Shown here one piece after another: positions 34,801 to 45,933 of a stretch of 64,000 bases of DNA. The notes under the pieces were generated by a model, which saw only the letters and a list, made by a program, of their open reading frames with translations, did not search any database and had not been told where the DNA came from. Origin of the DNA: Tribonema minus (Eukaryota > Sar > Xanthophyceae > Tribonematales > Tribonemataceae); contig JAFCMP010000539.1 of NCBI GenBank assembly GCA_017506865.1, forward strand, positions 372,001 to 436,000, read 5' to 3'. Position 1 is the first letter of the stretch. Every line of letters begins with the position of its first letter. Made by a program: the position numbers and the translations under genes.

Positions 34801-37800
34801 CCTCACGGCGCTGCTGATCCGACGTGCCTCCGCCGCCGGAGATCGTCACGCGCAATGGGGCAGGTGCGGAGGGGCTGAAGAGGGGTTTGAAGTTTGACGG
34901 TTGCGTTGGAAACTTGAAGTAGTTGCTGACCGCGCATGGCCAGTGAGGCTTGTGGAGTTGATTGAAGCGCTGCCGCCGCCGGATATGGTCACGTGCGACG
35001 GGGCAGGTGCATGCGTAGCGTCGCTGTTGATATTTTGTTAACAACCTCAAGGTTCTGTTGGGCGCGCCTCATTATACTCGTGCCCGCGCAGTCCATTGAA
35101 GCGCCGCCGCCGCTGGAGATCGCTTGCATGCGGCGGCTCGGGTGCGGATTGGGTTGAAGTTGTGAACGTCAGCGCTTCTTCAAGTAGGCTCAGCGAAGGG
35201 GGTTTGCGGTGCCACCGCCGCCATGCACCATGAAAGCAGGCCCCCACACCGTGTGCCTTACTTCATCACAGGTGCAGGCCGCCGGCGGAGAGCGGCTGCT
35301 CATGCCTACGTGGCACATGTGCACCGCGCATGATCGCAACATCACCCCACGTCTCTGTGGACACACATGTCTACTTGCACTGCCTTGGCCCCTGACCACT
35401 TGCTGCCCCTCTTTCCCCCCCCCCTCATCCCCCCCCGCGCACCCTACACCTAGTCGTACCTGCGACGCAGCCCGTCAACGCGGAGCTCCAAGCGCAGCTG
35501 CGGCTGGAGCGTGCAGCGCTGCTGCGCGTGGCGGACGCCGTCGCGTCGGCGGTGCTGGAGCTGGCGGCAGCAGCGGAGACGGCGGCAGCGGCGGCAGCGG
35601 CGGGGCGCGCTGCGCTGGCGGCGGCGGCGGCGCGGCTGGCGCGCTCGCGCGTCGCGTTCTGCGCACGTCTTGAGGTATGTATGTATGTATGTTGGCTGCG
35701 TGCGTGATGGGCAAGCCCGCTTGTCGCTTGTAGATGTGCGGCATTGCGGCTACGCGATCAGCGCCTCGTAAGTACATGTGTGCAGAAGTCGGGCGCGTGT
35801 GTGACAGCGGTGTGATGCGTGAGCACACAGTGGCGGCGGCGGCGGCGGACGGCTGTGGTTTGGTGGAATGCGGTACGCCTGCGCTCAGAGATACGTGTGC
35901 GCAAAGAACTTGGCGGGGCGCATGCCTCGCTGTCAGCAGTGCCACGTGCTGCGCACCCCCGCCTCGCTCTGCAAAGTTCACATCTGAAGTTCGTCCCCTA
36001 CTCAGAAACCTCACACACCCGCGCCTCTCCGGCCTGCCATCCTTGCTGAGAGCTGCTGCAGTTCCAGAAACATTACGCCTGTGTCGACAGACACGTGCAC
36101 AATGGCGCACATGCATTGCCATCGCACTACTGCTCAATTTTCAATCACGAGGCTGTGTGCCCATGTCATGTGCAGTCCTGGAAGCGTCTCGACGAACGCC
36201 TTGCATAACTTCAAGTTTGAAGTGCGGCTTTCTCAGAAACCTTGCACCTCCCTGTCAATCACACCCTTGCTGAACGCTGCTGCAGTCCTGGAAGCGCCTG
36301 GACGCAGAGCGCCTAGCAGAAGAGATGGAGGCGGCGATGTTCTGCCGTGTAATAACGCCTAGGTCTACAGACAAGTGCACAATGGCGCAAACATGCATGG
36401 CTGTCGTACTACTCCTCATTTCTCACCCCGCTGACCGCTACACACTCATCCTTACTGGACATTGCTGCAGTCCTGGAAGCGACTCGATGCGGAGCGCCTC
36501 GCGGAAGAGATGGAGGCGGCGATGGTCGACATCCTGCTGGTGCAGCTGCGCGCGGAGCGGGACCTGAGCGTTGCTGCACGGCGGCTGGGACTTGATGCTG
36601 ACGCCGCCTACGCTGCCGCTGCCGCCGGAAGCGATGGCTCTGAGCGTGAGTAGAGTCACTTGAAGTCAGTATGAGTAGATTCTTGGAGCGATATGGGCGC
36701 CGCAGACGCCGCCGCTGCCGCTGGGGGCAACGGCTCGGAGAGTGACTAGAGTCACTTGAAGCCAGTATGAGTAGAGTCTTAGAGTGATGCAAACGCCGCG
36801 TCACCGCCGCGGCCGCCGTGGGCGACGCCTCTGAGCGTGAGTAGAGTCACTCGGAGTCCCGAAGTGTAGAGACGTGGAGTCGTGTTGAGTTGCAATGCAT
36901 CTGATAATTCGACGCGTTTTGACGTCGAAACCCAAATTTCCAAATGTTGGAAAAAATGTCTCGCTTTGGCGTCATCTGAGGTGATGTTCGCCATGGCCAG
37001 GGAGTAAGGGCTAATGCCAGATCCGCAAAGGCACCGCGCGCCACATTATTAGCAACTGCCATTGATAACCACTCCTCCCCCTTCCCCTGTTTTTTCGCTA
37101 AAGAAGTTGCTGACCGCAGCCCCCCCCCCCCCCCAGACCTGACAGCCGAGCCCATGCTCGCCACGGGCTACCGCCAGATCCGCAAGGGCGCCGCGCGTCA
37201 CGTATTTATCAACTGCCCTTGAACCCCCCCCCCCCCTTTCCACTATCATCAGCTAAAGAAGTTGCTGACCGCAAACCCCCCCACCCCCACCCCCACCCCC
37301 AACCCCCCCGCAGCCGAGCCCGTGCTCGCCACGGGCTACCGCCAGATCCGCGAGGGCGCCGCGCGCCACGTCGCGCGCATGGCCTCCGCGCTGCTGCGCC
37401 TCATTGGCCCCCACGCCGCGCACGCGCGCGTCGAGCGCGCCGCCGCCGCCGCCGCCGCCGCCTTCGCCGCCGCCGCCGCCCCCGCGCCGCCGTCCGCCGC
37501 CGCTGCCGCCACCGCCGTCGCCGCCGCCGCTGCCGGCGGCGGCGGCAGCGGCGGCGGAGAGGTGCGCTGCGATGGCGGCGGCAGCGGCTGCGGCAGCGGC
37601 ATGGTGGAAGTGGCGGAACCGGCGGAGGTGACGATGCACGCGGCGCAGCAGCCGGCGGCGGTGGCGCGGCCGCTGTCTGCGGGGGACCTGCTGGGGAATG
37701 ACTGGCTCGTGCACGAGATCATGGTGGCGGAGGGCATGGTGCAGGTGCTTAACAGCTTTAACCCTAACCCTAAAACCTAACCCTAAACCCAAAACCTAAC

Positions 37801-40800
37801 CTTAGCCCTGGCTCTAACCCTTGCTGCTTGAATGAGTGGATGTTTGATGGTGTACTACACCTGTATTTGTGATACAAGTGTCTATGGTGCAGGAGCGGAC
37901 ACTGGTGCTTTTGATAATGAGCGCATGTTTGATGGTGCAGTGCTTGAGGCATGCATGCCTTGCAGGTGTGTATGGTGCAGGTGCGGACATCGCTGCTGGA
38001 ATGAATGGGTGTTTGATGGTCTATGTAGTACATAAAATATGTACTTTGCAGGAAGTGTTCCAAGTGCATGTGCTGTGTAGCTGCCGTACACATGGCTGGC
38101 CCACGAGTACGTGTGCGAAGGCACAGAGCCCAGGCTGCTCGACCAGCATGCAATGTGCTTTTGTGTCTTGCACTGCATTGCTCGTTTATTGTCATTTTTT
38201 TTCCACAGGTGCCTGTGTCGACCAGAATGCATGAACTTGTGTTTGCAAGGACGAAGGTGCTGGCGCGCCAACAGTCACGAACCCTAACTTAGCCCTCATT
38301 AACAGCCCACCATGCAGCCTGCTGCGTGCAAGCGACTGCTCGCAAGTACACGCCCCCCCCCCCCCCCCTCGCTGCAGTGCCACGTGCATTGAGTATGAGT
38401 AACACCACCTCACGCACAAGTCCTAGGTAGGGGGTCGGCGTTAGGTCGGTGTCATATACCAACGCAATCATTGCAGTTTCTTATTTTACCTGCGCACGCG
38501 CCCCGACGCTCCCCACTCCCCCGCCAGGTCGCCCTGGACGACGCGCTGGAGAACGGTCTTCTGGACCGGTCCATCGCCGGTACCTCGGCGCCGTTCCGCG
38601 GCGGCGCGAGCACGCGCATCGAATCACCATCCTACACGCGCATGTCCTACGAGCAGACACTGATGCAGTTTCTCAGAGCTTCTGACATCTGTAATGTCAC
38701 GCCTTGCACTCCCCATCACCCGCCAGGTCACCCTGGACGAAGCGCTGGAGAACGGTCTTCTGGACCATTCCATCGCCGGTACCTCGGCGCTGTTCCGCGG
38801 CGGCGCCAGCGCGTTCTGGGCGCGCGCCGGCGCCGCCTTTGAGCGCGGCGACTTCACGCCGCTGTTTGGCATTGTGGCAGCGCTCCGCGACCGCATCACG
38901 GGGCTCACGCCGCGCAGGGGGGACCTGGCCGAGGAGACTGCGGGGGTGAGCACGAATGTACTTCAAAGTTGAAGTAGATGGGGTTGAAGTGATAGGGTCG
39001 GGGGTTGAGGTTAGGATTAAGGTCTTTGAGCACGGCGACTTCACGCCGCTGTTTGGCATCGTGGCAGCGCTCCGCGACCGCATCACGGGGCTGACTGCGC
39101 GCCGGGGCGACCTGGCAGAGGAGACCGCGGGGGTGAGCGCGTAACGTAGTTTAAAATTGAAGTAGATGGGGGTTCTTGAAGCGGAGAAGACTGTCACGAT
39201 CATAACAATTGTTGAGGGGGGTTGGGATTAGGGATGACTCTGTGCGCAGGGGAAGCTGGCCGAGGGAAACCGCGGGTGTGAGCGCGAAATGTAGTTCAAA
39301 TTTGAAGTAGTGTGTGGCCTTTTTGAGTGGAGCAGACTTAGAGTGATGGTTTGGGGTAAGGCTTAGGGCTAGGGCTAATTGTGAGCGCGGCAAATGTATG
39401 CTGTTGGGTATAGAAATGCCACTAACTGCTATTGCATACAGTAGTCTTGTTCTGCACTACGCGCGTTATCATTGAGAGCACTTTCTCATGCCATCCTGAT
39501 GATGGGGGCTGACAGAAACCTGACTCTGCCGCGCATGGAACAGGCTATGGACGTGGAACTGCTGGCTCACATCGCAGCACACCAGGCAGCTCCCATTGAG
39601 CTGCTAAGCGTACTTGGTCAAGCACCACTAACTGCCAATACATAGTCTTGTCCGCCACATTGCACGATACGGGTGCTGACAGCAGGCTTGCTTCACTGCG
39701 CACCGAACAGGCTATGGATGTGGAACTGCTGGCTCAGATGGCAGCACACCAGGCACTAGATCCTTCCGCCCTGTTCCGCCTCATTGGCTTTGCGGGCAAC
39801 CGCGTGCTGGAGTTGGAGGCGCCTGTGCACAACGCCGGCACGGAGGCCACTCTCAGGTGAGCAGCTGCTGTCAGCATGAACTTCAACCATCAACGATCAA
39901 TCACTTCAAGTATCACTCTAAGTATCACTCTTGATGTATGTGTGCTGTGCATAAAGAATGCTGGCATGGAGGCTACTCTCAGGCGAGCAGCGCTGCCTGC
40001 CAGCATGAGGTATGAATTGACTGCTTCAGTGATTTCTTGAAGCGTGCAGAAAGCACGGAGGCCACTCTCAGGTGAGCAGCACTGCCTGCCGGCATGAACT
40101 TCAACTAACAACCGAATTGAATAATGAACTTCAATTTGTGCAGGGAGTGGGCGGCTACGGCGGCGGCAGTGGAGGCGGGGCAGCGCTCCGTTGACGTGAC
40201 GTTCGTGCAATAAACCTTGAATCACATTGAATTTTGTGCATAAACTGAAGTTTAAACTTCACCTTGACGACCCTTTTGGGCAATCTCAAACCTCATCTTG
40301 AACCTTCAATCTTACAGGGGGTGGGCGGCAACAGCGGCGGCGGTGGAGGAGGGGCAGCGCTCCGTTGACGTGGCGTTCGTGCGGTCCGCTCTCGAGTACT
40401 TGCTGGCCAAGACGGACGAGATTCACGTGGACATCATCAATGCGCACCTGCAGTACGTCGTGCCGTTCCTGCGCCAGCACGGTGAGACAGCGGAAGCGCA
40501 CCTGTGAGCAGCGGAGGGGCACCTTGTTGTCGTGGTTTTACTTTTGCCTGGATAACTTGTCGCACTTGTCCTCGTTGTCGTAGTTGTATGTCCTCGTTGA
40601 AGTTGTCCTCATTGCCGTTGTCGGTGTGTCCTTAATATAGTTTTCCTGGCAGTTGTCGGTGTTGGCAGTTACAGCACTGCAGTGGTGAGCGTTGCTGCGA
40701 CGGCTCTGCAGGAGGAGCTATGCCTGCAGGGCGGCCAGCAATAGCACGGCCTTTTATAACAACACGGGCTTGTAGGGCCTTATAATTTGTAAACCTGAAG

Positions 40801-43705
40801 TATACCCTGAAGCATGCGCGCAGGCCCCTGGAAGTTAGGTGTTTAATGTGTTTCCGTTGTCATGACACATGCAGCAGTTCTGCACCCCGGGAGCATGCGA
40901 CAATTCCGCGTTGCAGACGCACCGGTGTTACATGCAAACCCTCATACCCCTCCCCTCAGCCAAATTGCTCAGGCGTCGAGCGCGAGCGCCACCGCTTTGC
41001 AAACGCGCATTGTAACATACCAGGTGCAAACCCTCACATCTACCCCTCCCCGTCCCCCCTCCCCCCTCCTCCTCCACCCCTCACCCCTTACAAAGAATAT
41101 TGTCAGGCGTCGAGCACGAGCGCGACCGCTTTGCAAACACGCATCGCAACATACCAGGTGCAAACCCTCAAACTTATCCCCCTCCCCCCCACCCCCACCC
41201 CCACCCCCACCCCCCACAAAAATCACCTTTGCAGGCGTCGAGCACCAGCGCGACCGCTTCGCGGAGCGCCTCGAGGAGGACGAGGTCACGCTCATACTTA
41301 CCCCCCCCCAACCCCCCCCCCCCCCCCCCCCCGCCGCCCCAATTAAACGTTAGGCGTTGAGCACGAGCGCAACCGCTTTGCAGACCCTCATACCCCCACC
41401 CCCACCCCCCACAAAAATATCTTCAGGCATCGAGCACGAGCGCGACCGCTTTGCGGAACGCTTGGAGGAGGACGAGGTCACGCTCACACCTTACCCCCTG
41501 ACACCCCCCCCCCCCCCCCCCCCCCCCCCCCGGCTGCTCCAATTCAACGTTTAGGCGTTGAGCACGAGCGCGTCCGCTTAGCGGAACATGCACTGAAACA
41601 TACCAGGTGCAACCCCTCAAACTTACCCCTACCACCCCCTTCACCCCCTACCCCCCACAACTGCATTTTTTCTTCAGGCGTCGAGCACGAGCGCGACCGC
41701 TTTGCGGAGCGCCTCGAGGAGGACGAGGTCACCCTCTCGCGCACGCACCACTGGCTCGAGCGCGCCATCCAGCGCGTGCGGCGCGAGGCAAGCAGCAGCG
41801 CTCCGGAGGCGCCCGCGGCGGCCGCGCTGCTGGCGGGCCTCGCGGCTGCGCACGGCGGCGCATACCTCGAGCTGCTGCGGCGCGGCATGGTGGATGACTT
41901 GCTGGGGGTCATCGTGCGCGCCGACGCCGCGACGCAGGTACGCGCTCGTGGTGCGCTGCGCGACTGTTACCCCATGTATTCATTCATGTAGATGCGAGTC
42001 CCGCACTGGCATTGTATGTGACACGGCATGGTGGACGATTTTGGGCGTCATCGTGCGCGCTGATGGCGCAGGTGCGTGCTCTTGTTGCGGTGCGAGAATG
42101 CTATCTATGTGCATCTGAATGTATGCAGTAGGTACATATGTATGTAGGCTTGCACACTTCATCACCCCCCCCCTCACACCACACATATACCTAACCTGAC
42201 CTCCCCCCCCTCTCCCCTCTAGGGCGACACCGCGTTCGACGGCTTCGTCCCTGCCCCTCGAGTTGCACATTGCACTGGAGGGTATGTACCCTCACATTCT
42301 ACCTCATGCACTCACCTGCCCCCCCCCCCCCCCCCATCTCATCGCGCCCCAGGGCGACGCCGCGTTCGACGGCTTTGTCCCCGTCCCCGAGTGCGCAGGC
42401 ACATTGCAGTACGTAGAGGGTGTGTAGGTTGCACACTCCATTACACACCTACCCCACCTCACACACATACCTAACCTACCCCCCCCCCCTCCCCCAGGGC
42501 GACGCCGCGTTCGACGGCTTCGTCCCCGTCCCCGAGACCCTCGAGCAGGACCAGGCGCGCCTCGTGGACATTGCCGCAGGCATCGAGCAGGCGGCGTATG
42601 TGGCAGCGCTCAGCGCCATTGCCAAGCAGCTGCTCGGCGCATCGCGCGTCGCGGTGGCGGCGGCAGACGAGGAGGCGCTGCGCGACGCTCTCGGCGCGCT
42701 GCTTGCGGCGTCGGACGCGTCGAGCGCTGACATTGCTGCGCAGGTGCGTCACCCGCGGCATTTCTCTGTGTGACTTGAAGTAGAGGCGCTGTGCGACGCT
42801 CTTGGCGCGCTGTTTGCGGCGTCGGACGCGTCGAGCGCTGACATTGCTGCGCAGGTGCGCCACCCTCTTCCGTTCTGTGCAACTTCACAAGTAGAGGCGC
42901 TGCGGTGCGCGCTGGTGGCGGCGTCGCGCCTGCTATCGCCAACGACTCTGGGTTGAATTTGAATATCTTCATTTTGTGCAGCACTCGCATGCGCTGTAGA
43001 CGTCCAAAGGGGCCTATGCCACATGTGCCGGCTGCCGGCCTGAGCAACACCTCTGCCCGCCCCGTCTTGCACAGCGCCAGTCTAAGGCAGCGAGCCCCGT
43101 CTTCAACTGCGCTTGACTTGACCCCGCTGACGCCGCATCACGCGCACCCGCTTCACCGCGCTACGCTGCAGCCGTCCATAGTAAATGCTGACAGCGCACA
43201 CTCCCTCCCCCCCTCCCCCCCCAACCCCCCCTTTCCTCCCCCCCTTCCCCCCCCGCCCCAGGTGCTGCAGAGCTGCCGCGCCGTCGCCGCGCGCGTCGGC
43301 CGCCCGCTGTGCCCGCAGCACTGCGCGCTGCTCTCCTCGCGCGCCGCGGCGGTGCTCGGCGGCGCGTGCCCCGTCTACCGCCTGTACCTGCGGCGCGCGC
43401 TCGCGGCGCTGCGCGAGCTGCTGGTCGCAGGCGGCGCGACGGACGCCGCGGCGTTCGCCGCCGCGCTGGCGCGACGCGGCCTCGGCGCGCAGGCACCGCT
43501 GCTCACGCAGCGCGTCGCGCGCCCGTTGCTGCGCATCCAGCGCCACAGCGAGGCCGTCTTTGCGCCGTACTACAACGAGATGGTGCCGCTCGCGCTCGGC
43601 GGCAGCGCCGCTGCCGCCGCTGCTGCTGCCGCCGGCGGCGCTGCTGCCGGCGGCGGCAGTGGGCCGCAGCTGTTGAGCGCGGGCGTGGCGATGATCTTGG
43701 ATTGA
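31874..43705 (+). CDS. T-complex protein 11 (TCP11/SOK1) family protein
   Basis: Twelve exons: 31874-32098, 32756-33514, 34478-34751, 35454-35674, 36471-36645, 37314-37744, 38727-38945, 39711-39856, 40318-40481, 41678-41937, 42498-42743 and 43262-43705. All phases agree: 1187 aa. An N-terminal coiled, Arg-rich region (LKRVAEARRAVKA, ARQLYHRR) with an IQ-like ARVIQAWWRYV precedes the TCP11 core. The core shows ARAFLTALLIHATPAEAL, SWKRLDAERLAEEMEAAMVD, NDWLVHEIMVAEGM, ASAFWARAGAAFERGDFTPL, LRDRITGLTPRRGDLAEE, MDVELLAQMAAH with LIGFAGNRVLELEAPVHN, DEIHVDIINAHLQYVVPFL and VEHERDRFAERLEED. The end resembles the plant/fungal tail (CPVYRLYLRRALAALREL). Family members act in cAMP-linked signalling (yeast SOK1) and, in mammals, sperm function; the role in this organism is unknown. 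Exon 4's acceptor (CACCTAG at 35453) was chosen for phase. Poly-Ala/Gly inserts occur in exons 2, 4 and 6. Confidence 0.88.
33515..34477 (+). repeat. TCP11 intron 2 with a copy of the exon 3 acceptor edge
   Basis: GTGGCAACGCTCAGGTAGCGGAGGCGCTGCGCGCG at about 34324-34360 duplicates the exon 3 junction (GTGGCAATGCTCAG then GTAGCGGAGGCC). It includes a poly-C tract and AG, breaking after about 24 exon bases. The rest of the intron is C-rich toward its 3' end, and nothing else is recognised in it. Confidence 0.8.
34752..35453 (+). repeat. Three copies of the 3' edge of TCP11 exon 3
   Basis: Exon 3 ends CCGCCGCCGGAGATCGTCACG...GGGGCAG then GTGCGG. Relatives with the same donor occur at about 34800-34870, 34935-35015 and 35085-35150. 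Each is followed by GGTTGAAGTTTG, GCTGAAGAGGGGTTTGAAG or GGGTTGAAGTTG. The copies begin near TTCCTCACGGCGCTGCTGATCC, again about 60-80 bp from the donor. Confidence 0.85.
36050..36470 (+). repeat. Copies of the 5' edge of TCP11 exon 5
   Basis: TGCTGCAG followed by TCCTGGAAGCG...GACGCAGAGCGCC precedes the true exon at 36471. One copy, at about 36283-36345, runs 60 bp into exon sequence through GAGATGGAGGCGGCGATG before diverging. An earlier one at 36173-36215 breaks at CATAACTTCAAGTTTGAAG. A trace (CTGCTGCAGTTCCAGAAAC) is seen near 36053. Each is followed by the same ACAGACA-GTGCACAATGGCGCA intron unit. Confidence 0.85.
36646..37313 (+). repeat. Copies of the exon 5 donor edge and the exon 6 acceptor edge of TCP11
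   Basis: Downstream of exon 5, the GCCGCTGCCGCC...TCTGAGCGTGAGTAGAGTCAC junction is repeated in diverged form at about 36700-36760 and 36790-36855, with ACTTGAAG between. Upstream of exon 6, GCCGAGCCCATGCTCGCCAC through GGCGCCGCGCGTCACGT at about 37145-37205 copies about 60 bp of the exon start behind a poly-C tract and CAG. Confidence 0.85.
37745..38726 (+). repeat. TCP11 intron 6: donor-edge copies of exon 6 and an acceptor-edge copy of exon 7
   Basis: After the exon 6 donor, CCTAACCCTAAA repeats (about 37758-37805) are followed by several short relatives of GGCATGGTGCAGGTG, for example at about 37883, 37935 and 37970. At about 38518-38605 a poly-C tract, CCAG and GTCGCCCTGGACGACGCGCT duplicate about 80 bp of the exon 7 start; the copy reads DDALENGLLDRSIAGT against DEALENGLLDHSIAGT in the true exon. 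Confidence 0.82.
38946..40317 (+). repeat. Edge copies of TCP11 exons 7, 8 and 9
   Basis: The exon 7 3' edge (GGCGACTTCACGCCGCTGTT to the GTGAGCGCG donor) is repeated almost perfectly at 39030-39140 and in shorter form at about 39248-39290; each is followed by GTACTTCAAAGTTGAAGTAG-like sequence. The exon 8 5' edge (GAACAGGCTATGGACGTGG) occurs at about 39535-39580. Exon 8 3' edge traces (GAGGCCACTCTCAGGTGAGC) are at about 39965-39990 and 40055-40082. The exon 9 5' edge (GGGAGTGGGCGGCTACGGC) is at about 40141-40205, followed by a frame-closing TAAACC. Confidence 0.87.
40482..41677 (+). repeat. Six copies of the 5' edge of TCP11 exon 10
   Basis: The exon 10 start (GCGTCGAGCACGAGCGCGACCGC) is echoed at about 40974, 41106, 41235, 41353, 41427 and 41556, before the true exon at 41678. 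Copies at 41235 and 41427 reach about 60 bp into the exon, through GAGGACGAGGTCACGCTC. Those at 40974, 41106 and 41556 switch early into AACATACCAGGTGCAAACCC. All are separated by very long poly-C tracts, up to about 30 C with few interruptions, so each copy looks like a complete acceptor. Confidence 0.9.
41938..43261 (+). repeat. Edge copies of TCP11 exons 10 and 11
   Basis: At about 42029-42080, CATGGTGGACGATTTTGGGC to GCGCAGGTGCGTGCTC repeats the exon 10 donor edge. At about 42222-42260 and 42353-42395, GGCGACACCGCGTTCGACGG and GGCGACGCCGCGTTCGACGG repeat the exon 11 start. After exon 11, GAGGCGCTGTGCGACGCTCT to GCTGCGCAGGTGCGCC at 42783-42860 is a nearly exact donor-edge copy introduced by ACTTGAAGTA. 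A fragment follows at about 42893. Confidence 0.88.
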
Positions 43706-45335
43706 AGTTGGAAAAAGGGGGAGGTGGGGGCTGCGGGTTTGGAACGGTCTGATACCGTTCCCCTGCGCTCTTCTTGCGCCCTTCGGGTTGTGAGACAGGT
43801 GGGGCAGCCAGTGCCGCTGTGTCTTGCAGGCGGTCTGGGATCATGGCTGCAACTCTGGCGCAATCGCCAGTTGGGCGCGATGCACGCGCGCCTGTCACAC
43901 TGTAGCATAGCGCCTTTACAGCAGTGCTCAGCATCCAGCTTTTACCCGCACTCGCCTAGCTTGTCCCCAGTCGCATGCACCCTACTCCCGGTCTTAGAGG
44001 GCCGATGCCGCCACGTGTAACCTAGTAGCCTTAGCAGCCCATCCACCCAATCAATACAATTGTACATGGTGGTACCTGGGGGGCCCGGGGCCCCCGCCCT
44101 GCGGCCTGTACTTTGACGATAATTAATTAGTAATCCTTGGCGGGGTGGGGTTGGGGGTTTGGGGGGGGGGGGGGGGGGGGGGGGGGGAGGTTTAGCTTGG
44201 GCCGACGTTACACGGGCACGCATGCTCCGCAGCATGCCCCATCAAGGCAGGACTCTCTTGCCAATTCGCACTTTTCTCGCAACACACTCCCATCGCATCA
44301 TCAAGAAGATCTACTCTACTGGCCAACTTGCGCTTTTCAGCTCATATGTGCTGTTGCGGACTCTCTTGTTGCTGTCAGCACGGGACACTCTGATAAATGC
44401 ATGCTCCCCAATCATGCTCAATGCTCTGATAAAGGCATGCTTCCCAATCTCGCCTAGATGTCTGGTGTCAAGCTTGCTACATGATGGCACCTGCAAGCAC
44501 ACTCTGGATCAGGCACCTCTGGCGGCCCTGCAACGACAGAGCAATGACATCAAGTACAGTACACCATCATAACATTAAAGCACAACATCCACATACAGCA
44601 CCTGCAGCTCCGGTGCCGCTGCCTGCTTGCTGCTGCTGCTGGAGCTGGCGAGGGGTCACCGGGTACTGCTCGGCGGTTGCACTGGCAGTGCAGGGGAGAA
44701 TGACGGTGCCACTGGCGGGCGGCGGCTGCTGTACAGGTGCCACAGTGACTGCTGCTGCTGCTGCACCGGCGAAAAGGTTGCCACACTGTGGCACGCAGGG
44801 AGGCGACAGCTGTGGCAGCCGTCTGCATGATGGGCAGGCGCGCCATCTCTTACGCTGCTGCGCCTTGTAACGTTGTTGGGGCAGATCATCAACACCAGCG
44901 TCAAAGGCTCAGCTGCCGGTGCTGCAGCCTGAGGCGCTGGAGCAGCGGCTGCGGCGCCTGCTGGTGGTGCTGCCGCCGGGGCAGTTGAGGCGCCTACCAC
45001 ATCGGCCGTTGCCGCCACAGTTGCCGCCACTGCCGTCACTGCGGCCGCGGCGCTGTCTGCTGCTACTGTCCCTCAGGCTGTTACAGCAGCTGCAGCTGGA
45101 GCAGCTGTGTTGCCTGCTAGCGCTGTCGGGGCAGCTGCGCCATGTGCTCCCACTGCTGCTGCCCGTCTCACTGGAACAGCGCACGCGCCGCCGGAGTAGC
45201 TGCGCTGTTGTGCTACTGCTGCTGCTGGTGCCGCTGCCGCTGCCCAGGCGCAGCTGCGCCGCGTGTCGCCAGAATTATCTGCACCATAAAACGACCGGCG
45301 CGGCGGATCCCATTCTTCAACCATATCCGAAACAG
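43706..45335. other. Intergenic or unresolved region with a G27 run and Ala-rich open frames
   Basis: A pure G run of 27 lies at 44161-44187. From about 44600 to 45300 both strands are open and rich in GCN/CTG codons. The minus strand could encode an Ala-rich protein starting MAFDVSPVSDMVEEWDPP near 45354 and going left; plus frames are Leu/Ala-rich. There is no family resemblance, so I do not call a gene. Upstream exons of the EGF-like gene may also lie here. Confidence 0.4.
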
Positions 45336-45933
45336 GGCTCACATCGAAGGCCACACTGTCAGGCGCCTACACCAAGGTGTGCTGCGCGAAGGACGAGTTC
45401 TGCAAGCACACGGCTCTGGGCATGAATGGGTATGGTACGTACTGCCACCCAGTGTGCAACCCCAAAGAGTGCAACCGCCACGGCAAGTGCGACCCCGCCT
45501 TCCTCACCTCCAAGTCCGAGTACTACCATTACTACTCCGTTGGCCCGTGCGAGTGCGACGTTGCCGATGATAACTGCGAGGTCAGGGTTGCATGCCTCAA
45601 TCCTGCGCGCGCCAGCTATTCGCGTTCAGTGAGTGCTCCGGGAACGGAGCATGTACGCAGACGCGCACGGGGGTCTGGCGCTGCGTCTGCAAGCAAGCAG
45701 GGCACAGCCAGGCGATACTGCGCCAGGCAGGCATGCGTGCCACTCACGCCTAGAAACGCTGGAAGTACTTCAGGATGTAGCTCGCTCTGGCACCCTGCAG
45801 TGTCTGCGCCGGCCATGGTAAGTGCGGCTACTACAATGGTCTTTCCCGTTGCAAGTGCGATTTTTTGGATTGGTGCTGTAGCGCCACACACACATGCAGC
45901 CAAATAACAAGGGCGTTCTTTCCTCTGGCATGA
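45336..45933 (+). CDS. EGF-like cysteine-rich protein, 5' incomplete
   Basis: Three plus-strand pieces carry EGF-type cysteine spacing. Piece one (about 45336-45580) has CCAKDEFCKHT, then CHPVCNPKECNRHGKCDP and PCECDVADDNCE. Piece two (from about 45616) has FSECSGNGACTQTRTGVWRC followed by VCK. Piece three (45801-45933) has VCAGHGKCGYYNGLSRCKCD, DWCCS and a TGA stop. The C-x-GHGKC and C-SGNGAC blocks are typical of EGF domains in secreted or cell-surface proteins. The exon limits are uncertain: keeping phase between the first two pieces needs a 35-bp intron (GTCAGG...GCCAG), and the donor of piece two was not found. The protein's N-terminus is not identified. Confidence 0.55.

Noticed and set aside
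37253-37792. Antisense open frame over TCP11 exon 6
   Set aside because: It is a Gly/Arg-rich shadow of an Ala-rich coding exon.
44550-45354. Ala-rich minus-strand gene starting MAFDVSPVSDMVEEW
   Set aside because: It is open but low complexity, and the plus strand is open too; splice sites and homology do not decide between them.
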